Below are positions 54,001 through 64,000 of a stretch of DNA of 64,000 nt, piece after piece; the first letter of the stretch is position 1, and every line of letters starts with the position of its first letter. Location of the stretch: the NCBI GenBank assembly GCA_012934845.2, contig WNNJ02001975.1, forward strand, positions 51,052 to 115,051, read 5' to 3'. Both the position numbers and the translations under genes were made by a program. Source of the DNA: Pomphorhynchus laevis (lineage: Eukaryota > Acanthocephala > Palaeacanthocephala > Echinorhynchida > Pomphorhynchidae). The notes under the pieces were generated by a model that worked only from the letters and a program-made list of their open reading frames with translations, was not told the DNA's origin and searched no databases.

Positions 54001-56330
54001 AACGTCATTTTTATGAATTGACTAATAAATAACAGACGTTGTATCAGAATAAGAATTAAAGGTCATCAGCAGGAACTGCTATGCTATCAGGTTTCGGCCC
54101 CTAACTCCTCTACCCAACATAGCAGTGGGGCCAAATACATGCTAATGATGTATTTCTTCTGATAAAACTATCTAGTATCTTATTCTAATACACAGTATAT
54201 TATTTATTATCCATCCAAAAAAATTTGCACCTTAAGAGTTTAGATTTATTCTTTAGATTATTGTGTTGATTTATATATTTTACTATTTTCTGCATGATGT
54301 TATTTTTATAGTAACATAGTTTAAAATATGTATCTATTAAATTATTTAAATGATTTTGAAGAAGGCCAATATCGTTACAAATTGTTGCAATTCGTAAAAT
54401 TTTTCTATTTAATGATTATATTTTATATTATATGGTATGCATGAATGCTCATGTAAAAATATGAATCTTGTAAATTTAAATATGTCATCTTTACGATATA
54501 AATTAATAGTAGTTTTAGTTAATGTTAATTTAATGTTCATATCTAGATATACACCTTCTTTATCATTCATATTGGTTTTGTTAAGAATAAGGCTTTCTGG
54601 ATAAATGTGCTCACTAATTGAATAAAAATTATTAGAATTAAATACACATATATCATCAATGTATCGAAAAATATATTTCATATATTTATATTGTTTAGAT
54701 TTATTTTTTAATAACAGCTATGAACAAATTCATATTATATAAAGTTTAAAAATAAGTCAGCTATAATTGGGATACTATTACCACCCATTGGAACACCTTT
54801 TATTTGTCTAAATATAGATGTCTTTACCTTTAAATAATTTTGATTTATCAAAATATTTAAGGATTCTATTAATTTAATTTTATCCATATATCTATATTTA
54901 CTTGATGGTTTAATTTTTGTTAGATAGCCGTTATAGATATTATAGCATATATATGTATATATTTTTCCGAATATAAGATTAATTAATTTTACTAACGCTT
55001 CTTTAATATATACTAAATGTAGATTTGTATAAAGCGTACTAAAATCGCATGTGTTTATATTTTGAAAATTTATTCCTTTTGTCTGTTCTAAATATTCTTT
55101 TGTAGAATTAATACTGAAATAGTGTTTTATACCAGTATTAATTTCGATTACCTAGCTATATTTTTTAAAGTGTGCTTTAATTACTATAAGTACTTTATTT
55201 ATATAGACAGAAAGTTGTTTTAATGTACATTTAAACGCACTACATATGAACCTACGTTTTATTGGATTTTTATGTAATTTTGGATTCCAATATAATATAG
55301 GTATAGTTTTATTATATAATTCAACCTTTATACCCTTTTTATCCATTATAGAACAGTGACTTGTAATAATTGTTTCTAAACTCAACTCACTACGTTCATA
55401 TGTTGGATTTACATTTAAATCATTAGAATTAACCTCTTTCACTAGTATATCATAATAAAGCTTTTTGCATATGAAGATAAAGTTATTACTAGCTTTATCA
55501 ATAGTTGTTATTATATAGTTATCCTTTAATTTAGTAAGTTCTGTATACATATCTTTATTAATTTTATCTTTCCTTTTATAATTGTTTGTTATTTTCATTT
55601 TATTTTTAATTTTATCAAATATATAATCTTTCCAAATGTTTATCTTAGATATATTCGAGCTTTCACTATTAATCAGCTTACTAAAGTAATCATTTAAGTT
55701 ATTATATAACGAATTGTAAATTTTATTTTTGTCGTTGAAATTATTTAATCTATATTTATACCCTTTTGATAGCAGCTTTCTTACTTCGCAATTTTCAATT
55801 AATTCTAGATTATGGGTACATATATGTTCATTTATTTTATCAAAACTAAGACTTTTACAATTGCATTCTGTTTCCATTATGTTTCTAATATTATCGTTAC
55901 ATATTGATTTTAATTCTTTATTATAATTACAAATTTTTCGTCCTAATGGTGGTAGGAGTTTATACCTTATTTTAGGAATATATTTACTTAAATCTGACCC
56001 TATTATTTCTTTACTTTTAGAATTATTTAAAAGTCCGGCTATATTTATGTTATCTATACATTTATTAATGAAGTTTATGGTTAATGTATATTTTCTATTG
56101 TTATTATTAACATTTATTGTACGATTATAGTATTTTGTATTACAATAACTGCCTAATATACAACTTAGCCTATCATAGTTGTTAATTAATTTTTGATTTA
56201 TTGAACATATGATATCTTTAGAAAAACTTCTTATTTTTACACAAAGATCTTTTAGCTTATTATCCCTTAAAAGTGATAAAATATATTCGATTAAATCAAA
56301 TATATGATATTGACATATCTAATGGTGCAC
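54000..56330 (-). mobile_element. Penelope-like family D, copy 4, longest copy
   Basis: On the minus strand the RT-type protein can be followed from an N-terminal region (about 56,300-55,880) through CNCKSLSFDKINEHICTHNL and RKLLSKGYKYRLN, DKASNNFIFICKKLYYDILV, PILYWNPKLHKNPIKRRFIC (55,877-55,152), a motif A region, KGVPMGG (about 54,790), and RYIDDICVFNSNNF (54,681) with DMNIKLTLTKTTINLYRKDD. The KLHK-P, GVPMGG and Y-I-DD order matches RTs related to Penelope-like elements; no GIY-YIG domain is visible. The family palindromic block follows at 54,190-54,010. The element is broken in several places. Confidence 0.7.
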
Positions 56331-57290
56331 ATATCTTCTTTGCAATGTAGATCGTGATGCGTACGCAGTTCCCATTGTTGCTTTTTAAATGCAGGAAATA
56401 TGCTATTAAGAACAAATAATCAATACAACTTCTGATATATTTTCAATTATAAGGTTTCGATTAAATCAAATATATGATATTATCCATATTTGAAATTTGA
56501 AATTTTGAGCATGATCAATAAAACAAATTTATTTAATATTTCGCTGGCAGCTTCTATCATCAACAGAAACAAATAGTACAGCTTGCTAGTTTGAACATTT
56601 TCTTGGCGTCTTTCATCATTATCTCATAAAAGTTCTTTTAATATTTCTGCTAGTTGATTTAATATTTTTAACTCTATTTTTATAATTCCTTTTACGGTGT
56701 CGCCACCTAGTTTAGTTGACTCAGACTAAACTTACACCGGGCCATCCAGCAGCATCTGACAGGGGGCTGCCCTGCTTAAGGCGGTTGCAGGCTTGATAAA
56801 TCAAGTTTTTATATAATTTGGATCATTTGCTAAATTGTAAATCATTGGATTGATTATTATCCATTGATAACTTTTACAGACGTTCTTTTACAGTAGTTTG
56901 TGTCCAGTCGCTATGGAAACTAACTGTGGATACAAATTTTGATGAAAATTAGGAAAAATAACGAGAACACGAACCATTGCCAGTTTCGATTGACATTGTA
57001 TTTTAAGAATTTTAAAAATTAATCGAAAAAACTCAAAACGCAATAATTGATTTTATTCAAATAAAAATATTTTATAAATTTTGACAACAAATAAATAAAA
57101 GATATAAAAATATTAAACAAAAATATAAACATATGAATTTAAATTAAATGAAAAAAACAGCATTTGATTGTAAAACTGTGATGATTGTAATGTTACCATC
57201 ATAGCAATCAGATTTTCTTAACAGAACATTATGATAAAAACACAAAACACATAGTTTAATTAAATAACATTCTTATACGTTCTATCTTCG
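56330..57290. other. Stretch with a weak stem-loop and GC-rich patch
   Basis: The phrase CGATTAAATCAAATATATGA occurs at 56,289 and again at 56,459, suggesting a short direct duplication at the end of family D copy 4. A CTGTTGATGAT...CGAAATATT motif lies at 56,539-56,566 (minus). At 56,690-56,800 a GC-rich patch (GTGTCGCCACC, GGGGGCTGCCC) may be the tail of LINE H. No gene is supported. Confidence 0.45.
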
Positions 57291-59621
57291 CCAACAACTT
57301 CTGGCTTCTTCTAAACCTTCACGGCCTTAGGTCCAGAATGATCTGAGCCCCCGGCCGCACCAGCGCGCCGTCTAACGAGTGAACCATTCATGGTCTCTCA
57401 TTCCATAAGAGTCCAGTCGATGCGGATTATGTTCGGTAATATCGAGATGAGGAGCTTGAGAACCTTAGTATTTTACCTGGGGAGACGTCTTCTATAGAAG
57501 AAGACTAATCCCGAGATAGCCCAAGTACCCCTAAGGCGTACTTGAGTTTTCCCATGCATTGACAGATGTTGGGCCCGTTCCAGGACCAACCTAGCTCTCT
57601 TCATGATACGTTTAAGTCTATCCAGTCAGTTTCGCAGACCAATTCACTGTAACGGTAAACTCCAGATATTTTACTCGACTCGTGAAGATGGGGAGTGGTT
57701 AGAGCTGTAAAATGGAGGAGAGTACTAGTTTCTTAAGTTTCTTTTTGGTGACAGAAGTGCCATAAAAGATAACCACCTGCGATTTTCGGAGTTTAAAATA
57801 AGATTGGAACGGGTAAACTGGTATTTTAATCTTAAAAATAAACGGCTGATGTCCGAGACCATCTTTGCACCTGCGTCCAGAAAACAGGGTTGCGGTATCA
57901 TCAGCATACACCGCGAGATGATGATAACGTTTAAAAGCTGTGAAGAGAACAATGGAGGTAGCAAGATATAATACAGAAGAAAGTAAAAGCCTTAAGGCAC
58001 ACCTATAATAGGGTAGAACTGACATGCATCAGGATCGTCTTCATAGTAGAACCGGTTTGTGTACAGCAAAATCTTCCCTTTGTTCACAATTCTTGCAGGC
58101 AGCCCGAGGGACCTGAGAGAGGAGATAACAAAGGGAATGAAGATGCGGTCAAAAGCAGCGGAAAAGTAAAAAACTGCTACAGCAATATGATGACTGCTAT
58201 CCTAACAAAACTGATGCACTTCTCCATTTGCTGAATGGACTGAACGCCCTTTGACTAACCCATGAAAACTCGGTGGGATTAAGTGACGCCTACTTAAATG
58301 GTCGCATATTCTATGCGCAAGGCATTTCGTAAATGGAGATGAGGGAATTTTGAATCAAAATAAGCCGCAAGTCTTTAGGACATTAAACCGATTTTTTCTT
58401 TGGTAAAAATATACGTCGGTACAATTGATGCCGGCTACATCGGATGGTGATGCTAAAAGCATTGTGACGGCCACTTCTCTTCTTTGATCGGTTGTCAAAA
58501 GCTGACAAACTCGAGAATAGAGTGGAGCGATGGATTTGGAGGTGCCCGGAAGTAAGCCCCAGGAGTTAAGGATATCCGTAACAGGTAAGTCCCTGCTTCT
58601 GAGGTCACTCCAAGGCGTGATTGGCTGGGAGAGAAAACGTGGCTCCATCATTATGTGGGGCTAGTGACTTCTCCAAAACTCTATCAAGGCCTACGCTACC
58701 AATCCAACCCGATGCCCACTCTTGCCAGCAGATAAACTTCTCCTTCTTGAATATCTTTCAGAAGGAAGCCTGATAGGGATTAAGACGAGTAATACTCGTC
58801 CTGTCTCTATTCATAGAGCATATATCTAGAACTCCAGTACTCATTCGAGAGAACCTCCCAAAAGGAAACGGATAGATTGAGAAGGTGTCGTATTTTTGCT
58901 AGGACCTTGAGTTTTATTGAAGTTGGATAGGAAATGCGACCTTTATAAGTAGTCGAAAGGATCAGGGTAGCTTGCGAAAAGAGGTAGGAATTAAATTTGG
59001 TCAAACTCTTAGTCCTTATCCTAAGGAAGAGTTGGATAGCTGCCTGAAAGAAGGCCACTCTAATATGATCGAAGTGAAACCTCCTTCTAGACAACTTATC
59101 TTCCTCTAGCCGCCAGCGTATGGGGCATGAGAAGTAGTCAGTTGTTGGGCGACTGCTCAATACAGACGGGCTTAAAAGCAACATCCTATGTAGCAGTAAT
59201 ATGTTGAGGAGTGAATTTGTTGTAGAGCAATGAAAGGTAGGGTTAGTGGTTTATGTATAAGAAGGTCATTCTTGGCGCTGCGGATTGCTGCCTTTATCCA
59301 ATGACCAGTTCTATCGTTGAAGTCACCGAGTAGCATGTCATAGCCGCTACCTAAAATACGGTCCAGGAGGTCACGGTTCTTATGAATCTCTTCTGGCCTG
59401 ATGTATACATTGGCAATACTGATGCGTTTACCGTTCTTGACAAGTGATATAGGACAAGTGTAAAGGAGAATATTTTTGTTTGAAAGGACCGAAATCAGAG
59501 CACTACGAATTGACATATCAATCCAGTTTTTGAAGGAATGTTTGAGACTGCAAATAACGCCCAATTGTGCCCGCATTACTACCGGTATTCGACAATTTAA
59601 AGATTCTCCTTTACAAACCAA
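57290..59621 (-). mobile_element. LINE family H, decayed
   Basis: Minus-strand frames in element order: endonuclease part (59,621-59,172) with TCPISLVKNGKRISIANVYI, MLLGDFNDRTGHWIKAA; linker (59,184-58,807) and a further piece (58,651-58,355, SQPITPWSDLRSRDLPVTDI); RT palm (58,025-57,699) with LAVYADDTATLFSGRR, the catalytic YADD. The motif GDFN-x-R-T-x-H-W and the YADDTA box point to a Jockey/R1-like LINE, distinct from families A-G. Motif B is not recognisable and many frame breaks are present. It ends head-on against the Penelope-like element at about 59,615. Confidence 0.65.
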
Positions 59622-61861
59622 ATTTCAAAAGCAACTAATCAAATTCGCAATTAGAAACGAAAAAAAACGATCTAACAGCTATTTATCAAAATCTAAGTGT
59701 GTGTTATTCTCATCTGTATGCCGTACTCCCCGTTGATGTTTTTAAACTTACCTGCAGATATTTGCAAGCCAGATTGACTCGACGTGAATATGTCATCCGT
59801 ACAAATCACCAGTCCACGATTTGTAATCTCCTAAAACGGCATACTCAATCACTACAGCACTTTCTATGCTTTCACCAATTGTTGACCCTGCCAAACCTGT
59901 AGTATTTAATTGGTCATCATATTCTCTGAACGAATCAGAAACAGCAGCGTTGTCACTCGGCCCTAATTTTGTTTTACCTATAAAATATGATGTTGTTAAC
60001 ATCCATGTTGGAGTGGAGAAGATACTCTAGGATCTATCTCATGTTGATCTTTCTCCCTCTAATAATGTTTCCCAGAAGATTATCCAGTCTTATGCTAATT
60101 ACATTAATATGTCAACTCGTTCAGTCTAAATATCGACGGATATGTGATCAATTCTTTAAAAGAACTACGCAACAACGATAATTTAGATATATGCCGATCA
60201 GACAAAGGAAAAACAATGGTGGTGCTGGATCGTAATAATTACATTAAATTCGGTGAAGAAGTTCAGGAAGGTGATCAATTTACCCCAATTTCAATAGATC
60301 CTACTAATTCAATGGAAAGAAAATTTAACAAGTATATGCTTAACTTATACAAAGCCGAAAAATACCTCTTTCGGACTATATACTTATCAGATCTAGTAAT
60401 GATAAATCTTCATTCATGTATTTGCTTTCTAAAGTACATAAATCTGTTTGTTCCGTACGACCAGTCATCGCATCATACAACAGCTTTTGTCATAAACTAG
60501 CAAAATTCATTAATAAAAAACTACAGCTGCACATGGGTGAAGCATCTATTAAAGACGGTCCTGATTTTGCGACTTGAGTTAAGAATCGGAATCACGATTG
60601 TCACCTAATTACCGCAGATGTAATATCACTATTTACTAATGTACCTCTGGTTGATGCTATAACACTCGCGAGTCATTTACTGACTGATAAGGAACATAAC
60701 TCGACACTCATTTTTTCTGAATGGTTTGAACTCATCTCGTTCTGCACTAACAAAAACCATTTTGTGTTCAACAAAAATATGTATGTCCAATCTAACGGTG
60801 TCGCAATAGGATCCACATTAACACCAGCGTTGGCTGAGATTTATTTACGAAATTGGGAGGGTGACATTTACCAACGCTTACCCAGCCTAAGATTCTACGT
60901 GCGTTACGTGGATGATGCATTTATGGCATTTGATTCTGATTTACCTTTAGACGATTTGATTATTGAAGTCCTAAATTCTTTAGATAATATTATTAATTGG
61001 AGTATTGAACACCCTGATAAGAACTGCATTAGTTTTTTTAACGTAAAAATATTGCTAGGTAATCCAATCAGTACAACAACGCACAGGAAGGATATCTCTA
61101 ACATTGTAACTAGCTGGTCATCTCATTCACCCGTAAAATGGAATACGTCACAGGCACGATCCCTATTCCTGCGAGCACACCGTATTTGCTCAAATAAAAA
61201 TTTACTTTGGGATGAATTGAATTATATCTATTTTCTACTAAAACAAGCAAACTTTCCACCTAATATAATTAATCGCGCATTCAATCATGCCCGTCGCATC
61301 ATAAATGATCAAAGACAACGATCTGCAATTGAAGGGAAAAAGTTAATTGAGGTCCCGTTCATCAACCAAAAGGCACATTCCTTAATGTGTAGCAATCTCG
61401 ATCTATGTAGAGATGACATATTTCCCTTCACTCGTTCACTACCTAGGCTATCCCGTATGTTCAAACTAAAACCAGAATTTGAATCGGCCGGTGTTGTCTA
61501 CAATTTTTCATGCTTCCAGTGTAAGAAAATATATGTGGGCCAAACAGGAAGACCGTTAGCTATCCGTGTCAAAGAACACTCATATGTAATGAAGATAGCA
61601 TTACACGGACAGTATACATCATCTCGTGCCATTTCTCAACATATAGGTGTTAATAACCAATTAATAGACATTAACCTAATTACACCACTGAGGAAAGAAA
61701 CTAACAAAACAAAACGTAAAATTATCGAAGCTATGTATCTTGAGACATTTAAAGATTGCATAGTCCCTAACAATAAAGCCGACATCACATTAAAGCTTAG
61801 TTTAAACTTAGTTGCTAGCAATTTGTGTTTGCCACCATCAGTACAGATGAACAATGGATAA
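59605..61861 (+). mobile_element. Penelope-like element with GIY-YIG domain, 5' truncated
   Basis: This is a Penelope-like retroelement: RT joined to a GIY-YIG nuclease. The N-terminal helical part starts abruptly (TKFQKQLIKFAIRNEKKRSN, about 59,622), then CRYLQARLTRREYVIRTNH, SDKGKTMVVLDRNNYIKF (60,144-60,500), and a motif A reading ITADVISLFTNVPLVDA (about 60,615). The largest frame (60,764-61,861, 365 codons) has SNGVAIGSTLTPALAEIYL, catalytic RYVDDAFMAF, a long connecting region, and GVVYNFSCFQCKKIYVGQTG followed by RPLAIRVKEHS, the GIY-YIG signature with its Arg and Glu. The last frame runs to a normal stop. The upstream part is broken. Confidence 0.85.
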
Positions 61862-61914
61862 ACATTTTTTTGCACTTTCTAATTTCTTTTACAAATGTGT
61901 GTTATTTCTAAACC

Positions 61915-61945
61915 CTAAAGATGACGTGCCGTAGTACCGTCGAAA
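61915..61945 (+). ncRNA. Stem-loop motif downstream of Penelope-like element (candidate)
   Basis: CTAAAGAT is followed by GACG...CGTC-type arms around an 11-base loop, then GAAATATTG. It starts about 55 bp after the stop codon of the GIY-YIG element and lies on the same strand. The first core position pair differs (CTA for CTG), so it may be degenerate. Confidence 0.35.
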
Positions 61946-61949
61946 TATT

Positions 61950-62990
61950 GGATTTTTGTAATCAAATAAATATTCCTGTTTCCTCGCCTTCTTGTAAGAA
62001 AAGCAATTTCATTCACTACAGATTTCGCAAACCAGGACGCCATATTAAATTATTTGGTGCTCTTCCGGGGAATTGGGAGAGACTAAGGATACTGGGATCT
62101 GTCTTCTAATCCAGGCTACATTGGAGATCAGACATGGCAAAATGTTTTTAAATTAGTAAAAAGGTATAAAGTTGTTCTGGCATGCAAGACGTTTAAATGT
62201 CAGTATAAGTAGGTGTATAGTAGTGCTCAACGCGTTTGTGTTGAGTGGCCTATACTTCTACTCAAATAATCGTCCACCAGAACAATGTTATAGATTTTTA
62301 AAAAGGCTTCTAGAATTAATTAAAAAAAATAATAATGATAAATATTTAAAAAATAACTTAATTAAAAGATATGTAAAGTTTTATAATGTAAAAATAAAAA
62401 AAAATTGAATAATTTTAATTTTTTGAATGAATTTGACTTACTTTGTTTTTGTATTTAATTTAAAATCTTATGTAAATTATTTGTTGTATAAAAAATGAAA
62501 TAGAATTTTATTGTTTAAATGTGGTTTTATTTATTTTTAATTATCAAAAACATGAATTGGTCTAATTTATGCAAATTTACTTTAAAAATAAACATTTGTA
62601 CTTGAATGTTATCAAACCTAACGTGTATACTAAGTGGCCTACACCTTTATCATCATCTTAAAGAAACACGTGGGATTGTTCCTTTAAGAACAAGCGTGGG
62701 CTTGTAAGCCCACGCTTGTTTTCTATGTAGGCTTGTAAGCGCGCATAGGCGTACATTTTTTCATAAATTCAACGTTCATTGTTAATCAATGTTTTTTACC
62801 GACGAAATTATGATGTCTCGATTTATTGCTAAAACATTTAGTTACCTTTTAATACTAAAATAAGTTTCTTCTGCCACATTTTTCCGCAGTAGATAAATAG
62901 TGTGAAATTTGATAATTTCTCTTAAAAAATAATCATATCGGCTATAATTAAATTAAAATTTAAATTTAAAATAAAAATCCATTTTTATGA
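61950..62990. other. Stretch after the Penelope-like element, with two strong hairpins
   Basis: No family is recognised in the frames at 61,921-62,109 and 62,172-62,408. Two adjacent hairpins lie at 62,657-62,688 and 62,689-62,720. The rest is AT-rich. Confidence 0.5.
62657..62720. repeat. Two adjacent hairpins
   Basis: The first pairs CTTAAAGAAACA with TGTTCCTTTAAG (one mismatch, loop of 8). The second is a perfect 15-bp inverted repeat, AACAAGCGTGGGCTT and AAGCCCACGCTTGTT, with a 2-bp spacer. The second stem is far more GC-rich than its surroundings. Confidence 0.8.
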
Positions 62991-63715
62991 ATTGACTACT
63001 AAATAACTGACGATGTATCATAATAATGATTAGAGGTCATCAGGGGAACTGCTATGTTATCAGGTTTCGGTTTGCTCTTCGTTGACTCAGCATTAAACGG
63101 GACCAAATATATACTAATGACGTATTTCCTCTGATAAATTTGCTTACACAGTATCTTATTCTAATACAACGCATAAATCTTTATGCGTTGTATTAGAATA
63201 TTTACATAAATCTTGTATTGTATTTTCATAATCTTTATCCATAAAGATTTTCAGCTTAAGAGTTTAAATTTATTTTTTTTATATTTTGTTGATTTATATA
63301 TTTTACTATTTTCTGTTTGATTGTATTTATATAGTGACTAACCTAGCTTAAAATATCTGTTAAATTATTTAAATGATTTTGAAGAGAGCCAATATCATTA
63401 CATATTGTTGCAATTCTTAAAATTTCGTTCTCATTGTATTATATTTAATATTATACGGTATGCACGAATGTTCATGTAAAAATATGTTTCTTGTAAATTT
63501 AAATATGTCATCTTTACGATATAAATTAATACTAGTTTTAGTTAATGTTAATTTAATGTTCATATCTAGATATACAACTTCTTTATCATTAATATTGGTT
63601 TTGTTAAGAATAAGGCTTTCTGGATAAATTTGTTCACTAATTGAATAAAAATTATTAGAATTAAATACACATATATCATCAATGTATCGAAACATATATT
63701 TCATATCTTATATGA
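62990..63715 (-). mobile_element. Penelope-like family D, copy 5
   Basis: The minus-strand frame 63,704-63,417 begins KYMFRYIDDICVFNSNNFYS and runs through YPESLILNKTN, VYLDMNIKLTLTKTSINLYR and HSCIPYNIKYN. The palindromic block follows at 63,150-62,990. Between them lies a perfect 20-bp inverted repeat (63,158-63,199). Only the C-terminal block and the 3' region are present. Confidence 0.65.
63158..63199. repeat. Perfect 20-bp inverted repeat
   Basis: ATTCTAATACAACGCATAAA and its exact reverse complement are separated by two bases. The left arm continues sequence shared with family D copy 4 (about 54,180), so the palindrome arose inside the family D 3' region. Confidence 0.85.
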
Positions 63716-64000
63716 AATATATGAAATATATCTTATAGTTTTACTAGTTTCAATACTTTTAATTTAATGATCATATCTAGATATATCTAATGAATTTGAT
63801 ATCATAATGGCGGTAGTCTATAAGATAGACTACTAGACAATGAGATTAAAACAAGTATTTAAACTAACTGTGATATCAACATATTCCTTTTAACATATAT
63901 TAATAAAATTAATTGAAAGTATATTTTTTTACAAAACTGCAATCTCCAAGATATCAATATAAAAGACAATAATATAATATAATATATAATATATATTGTA

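Noticed and set aside
54010-54190. Canonical hammerhead ribozyme in the family D palindromic block
   Set aside because: CTGATGA and CGAAAC both occur, but in the wrong order and spacing for one hammerhead unit. I keep only the small CTGANGAT...GAAAT stem-loops as candidates.

Overview
This is an AT-rich window from an animal nuclear genome. It is dominated by dead and dying retroelements, with only one host gene I can name. That gene is SDHC, the cytochrome b560 subunit of succinate dehydrogenase, on the minus strand at 50,400-53,067. It has three exons, one intron of only 47 bp, and a mitochondrial presequence. The element mix (CR1/L2-like LINEs with a PHD-type ORF1, Penelope-like elements, and a LINE with a terminal endonuclease-like domain) and the tiny intron would suit an arthropod such as a mite, but that is inference. 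No tRNA, rRNA or CRISPR was recognised.

Layout. Positions 1-15,500 are a LINE graveyard built from one family with two subfamilies, called here A1 and A2. Two dead A2 copies lie in opposite orientation and share 3' flanks. Each carries a separate A1 insertion; the right-hand A1 (9,627-13,932) is nearly full length. Positions 15,500-17,800 hold ORF1 pieces of a related family, C. Positions 18,200-36,300 are scattered LINE tails, reverse transcriptase (RT) fragments of families B, E and F, a zinc-finger LINE (G), and AT-rich Penelope-like fragments (family D). Positions 36,400-38,330 hold the C-terminal end of family G. Positions 39,358-43,134 are the best preserved A2 copy, inserted in a family B element and flanked by an identical 83-bp direct repeat. 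Positions 43,100-46,950 are more RT fragments, including an A2 copy whose blocks are in permuted order. Positions 47,000-53,100 are the gene-bearing island: a minisatellite, an unrecognised 341-codon coiled-coil ORF, and SDHC. Positions 54,000-64,000 hold the longest family D copy, a decayed LINE (H), and a Penelope-like element with a recognisable GIY-YIG domain.

The clearest unlabelled signals are structural. (1) A small stem-loop bracketed by CTGANGAT and GAAAT recurs at several sites near Penelope-like sequence. Its stem changes in compensating pairs, and it resembles the conserved core of a hammerhead ribozyme with one extra base. (2) LINE families A and B both end in a small hairpin followed by a TTTGC-type motif; in family A the hairpin shows a compensating base-pair change. 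(3) Each LINE copy with a preserved 5' end is headed by its own, different short tandem repeat.
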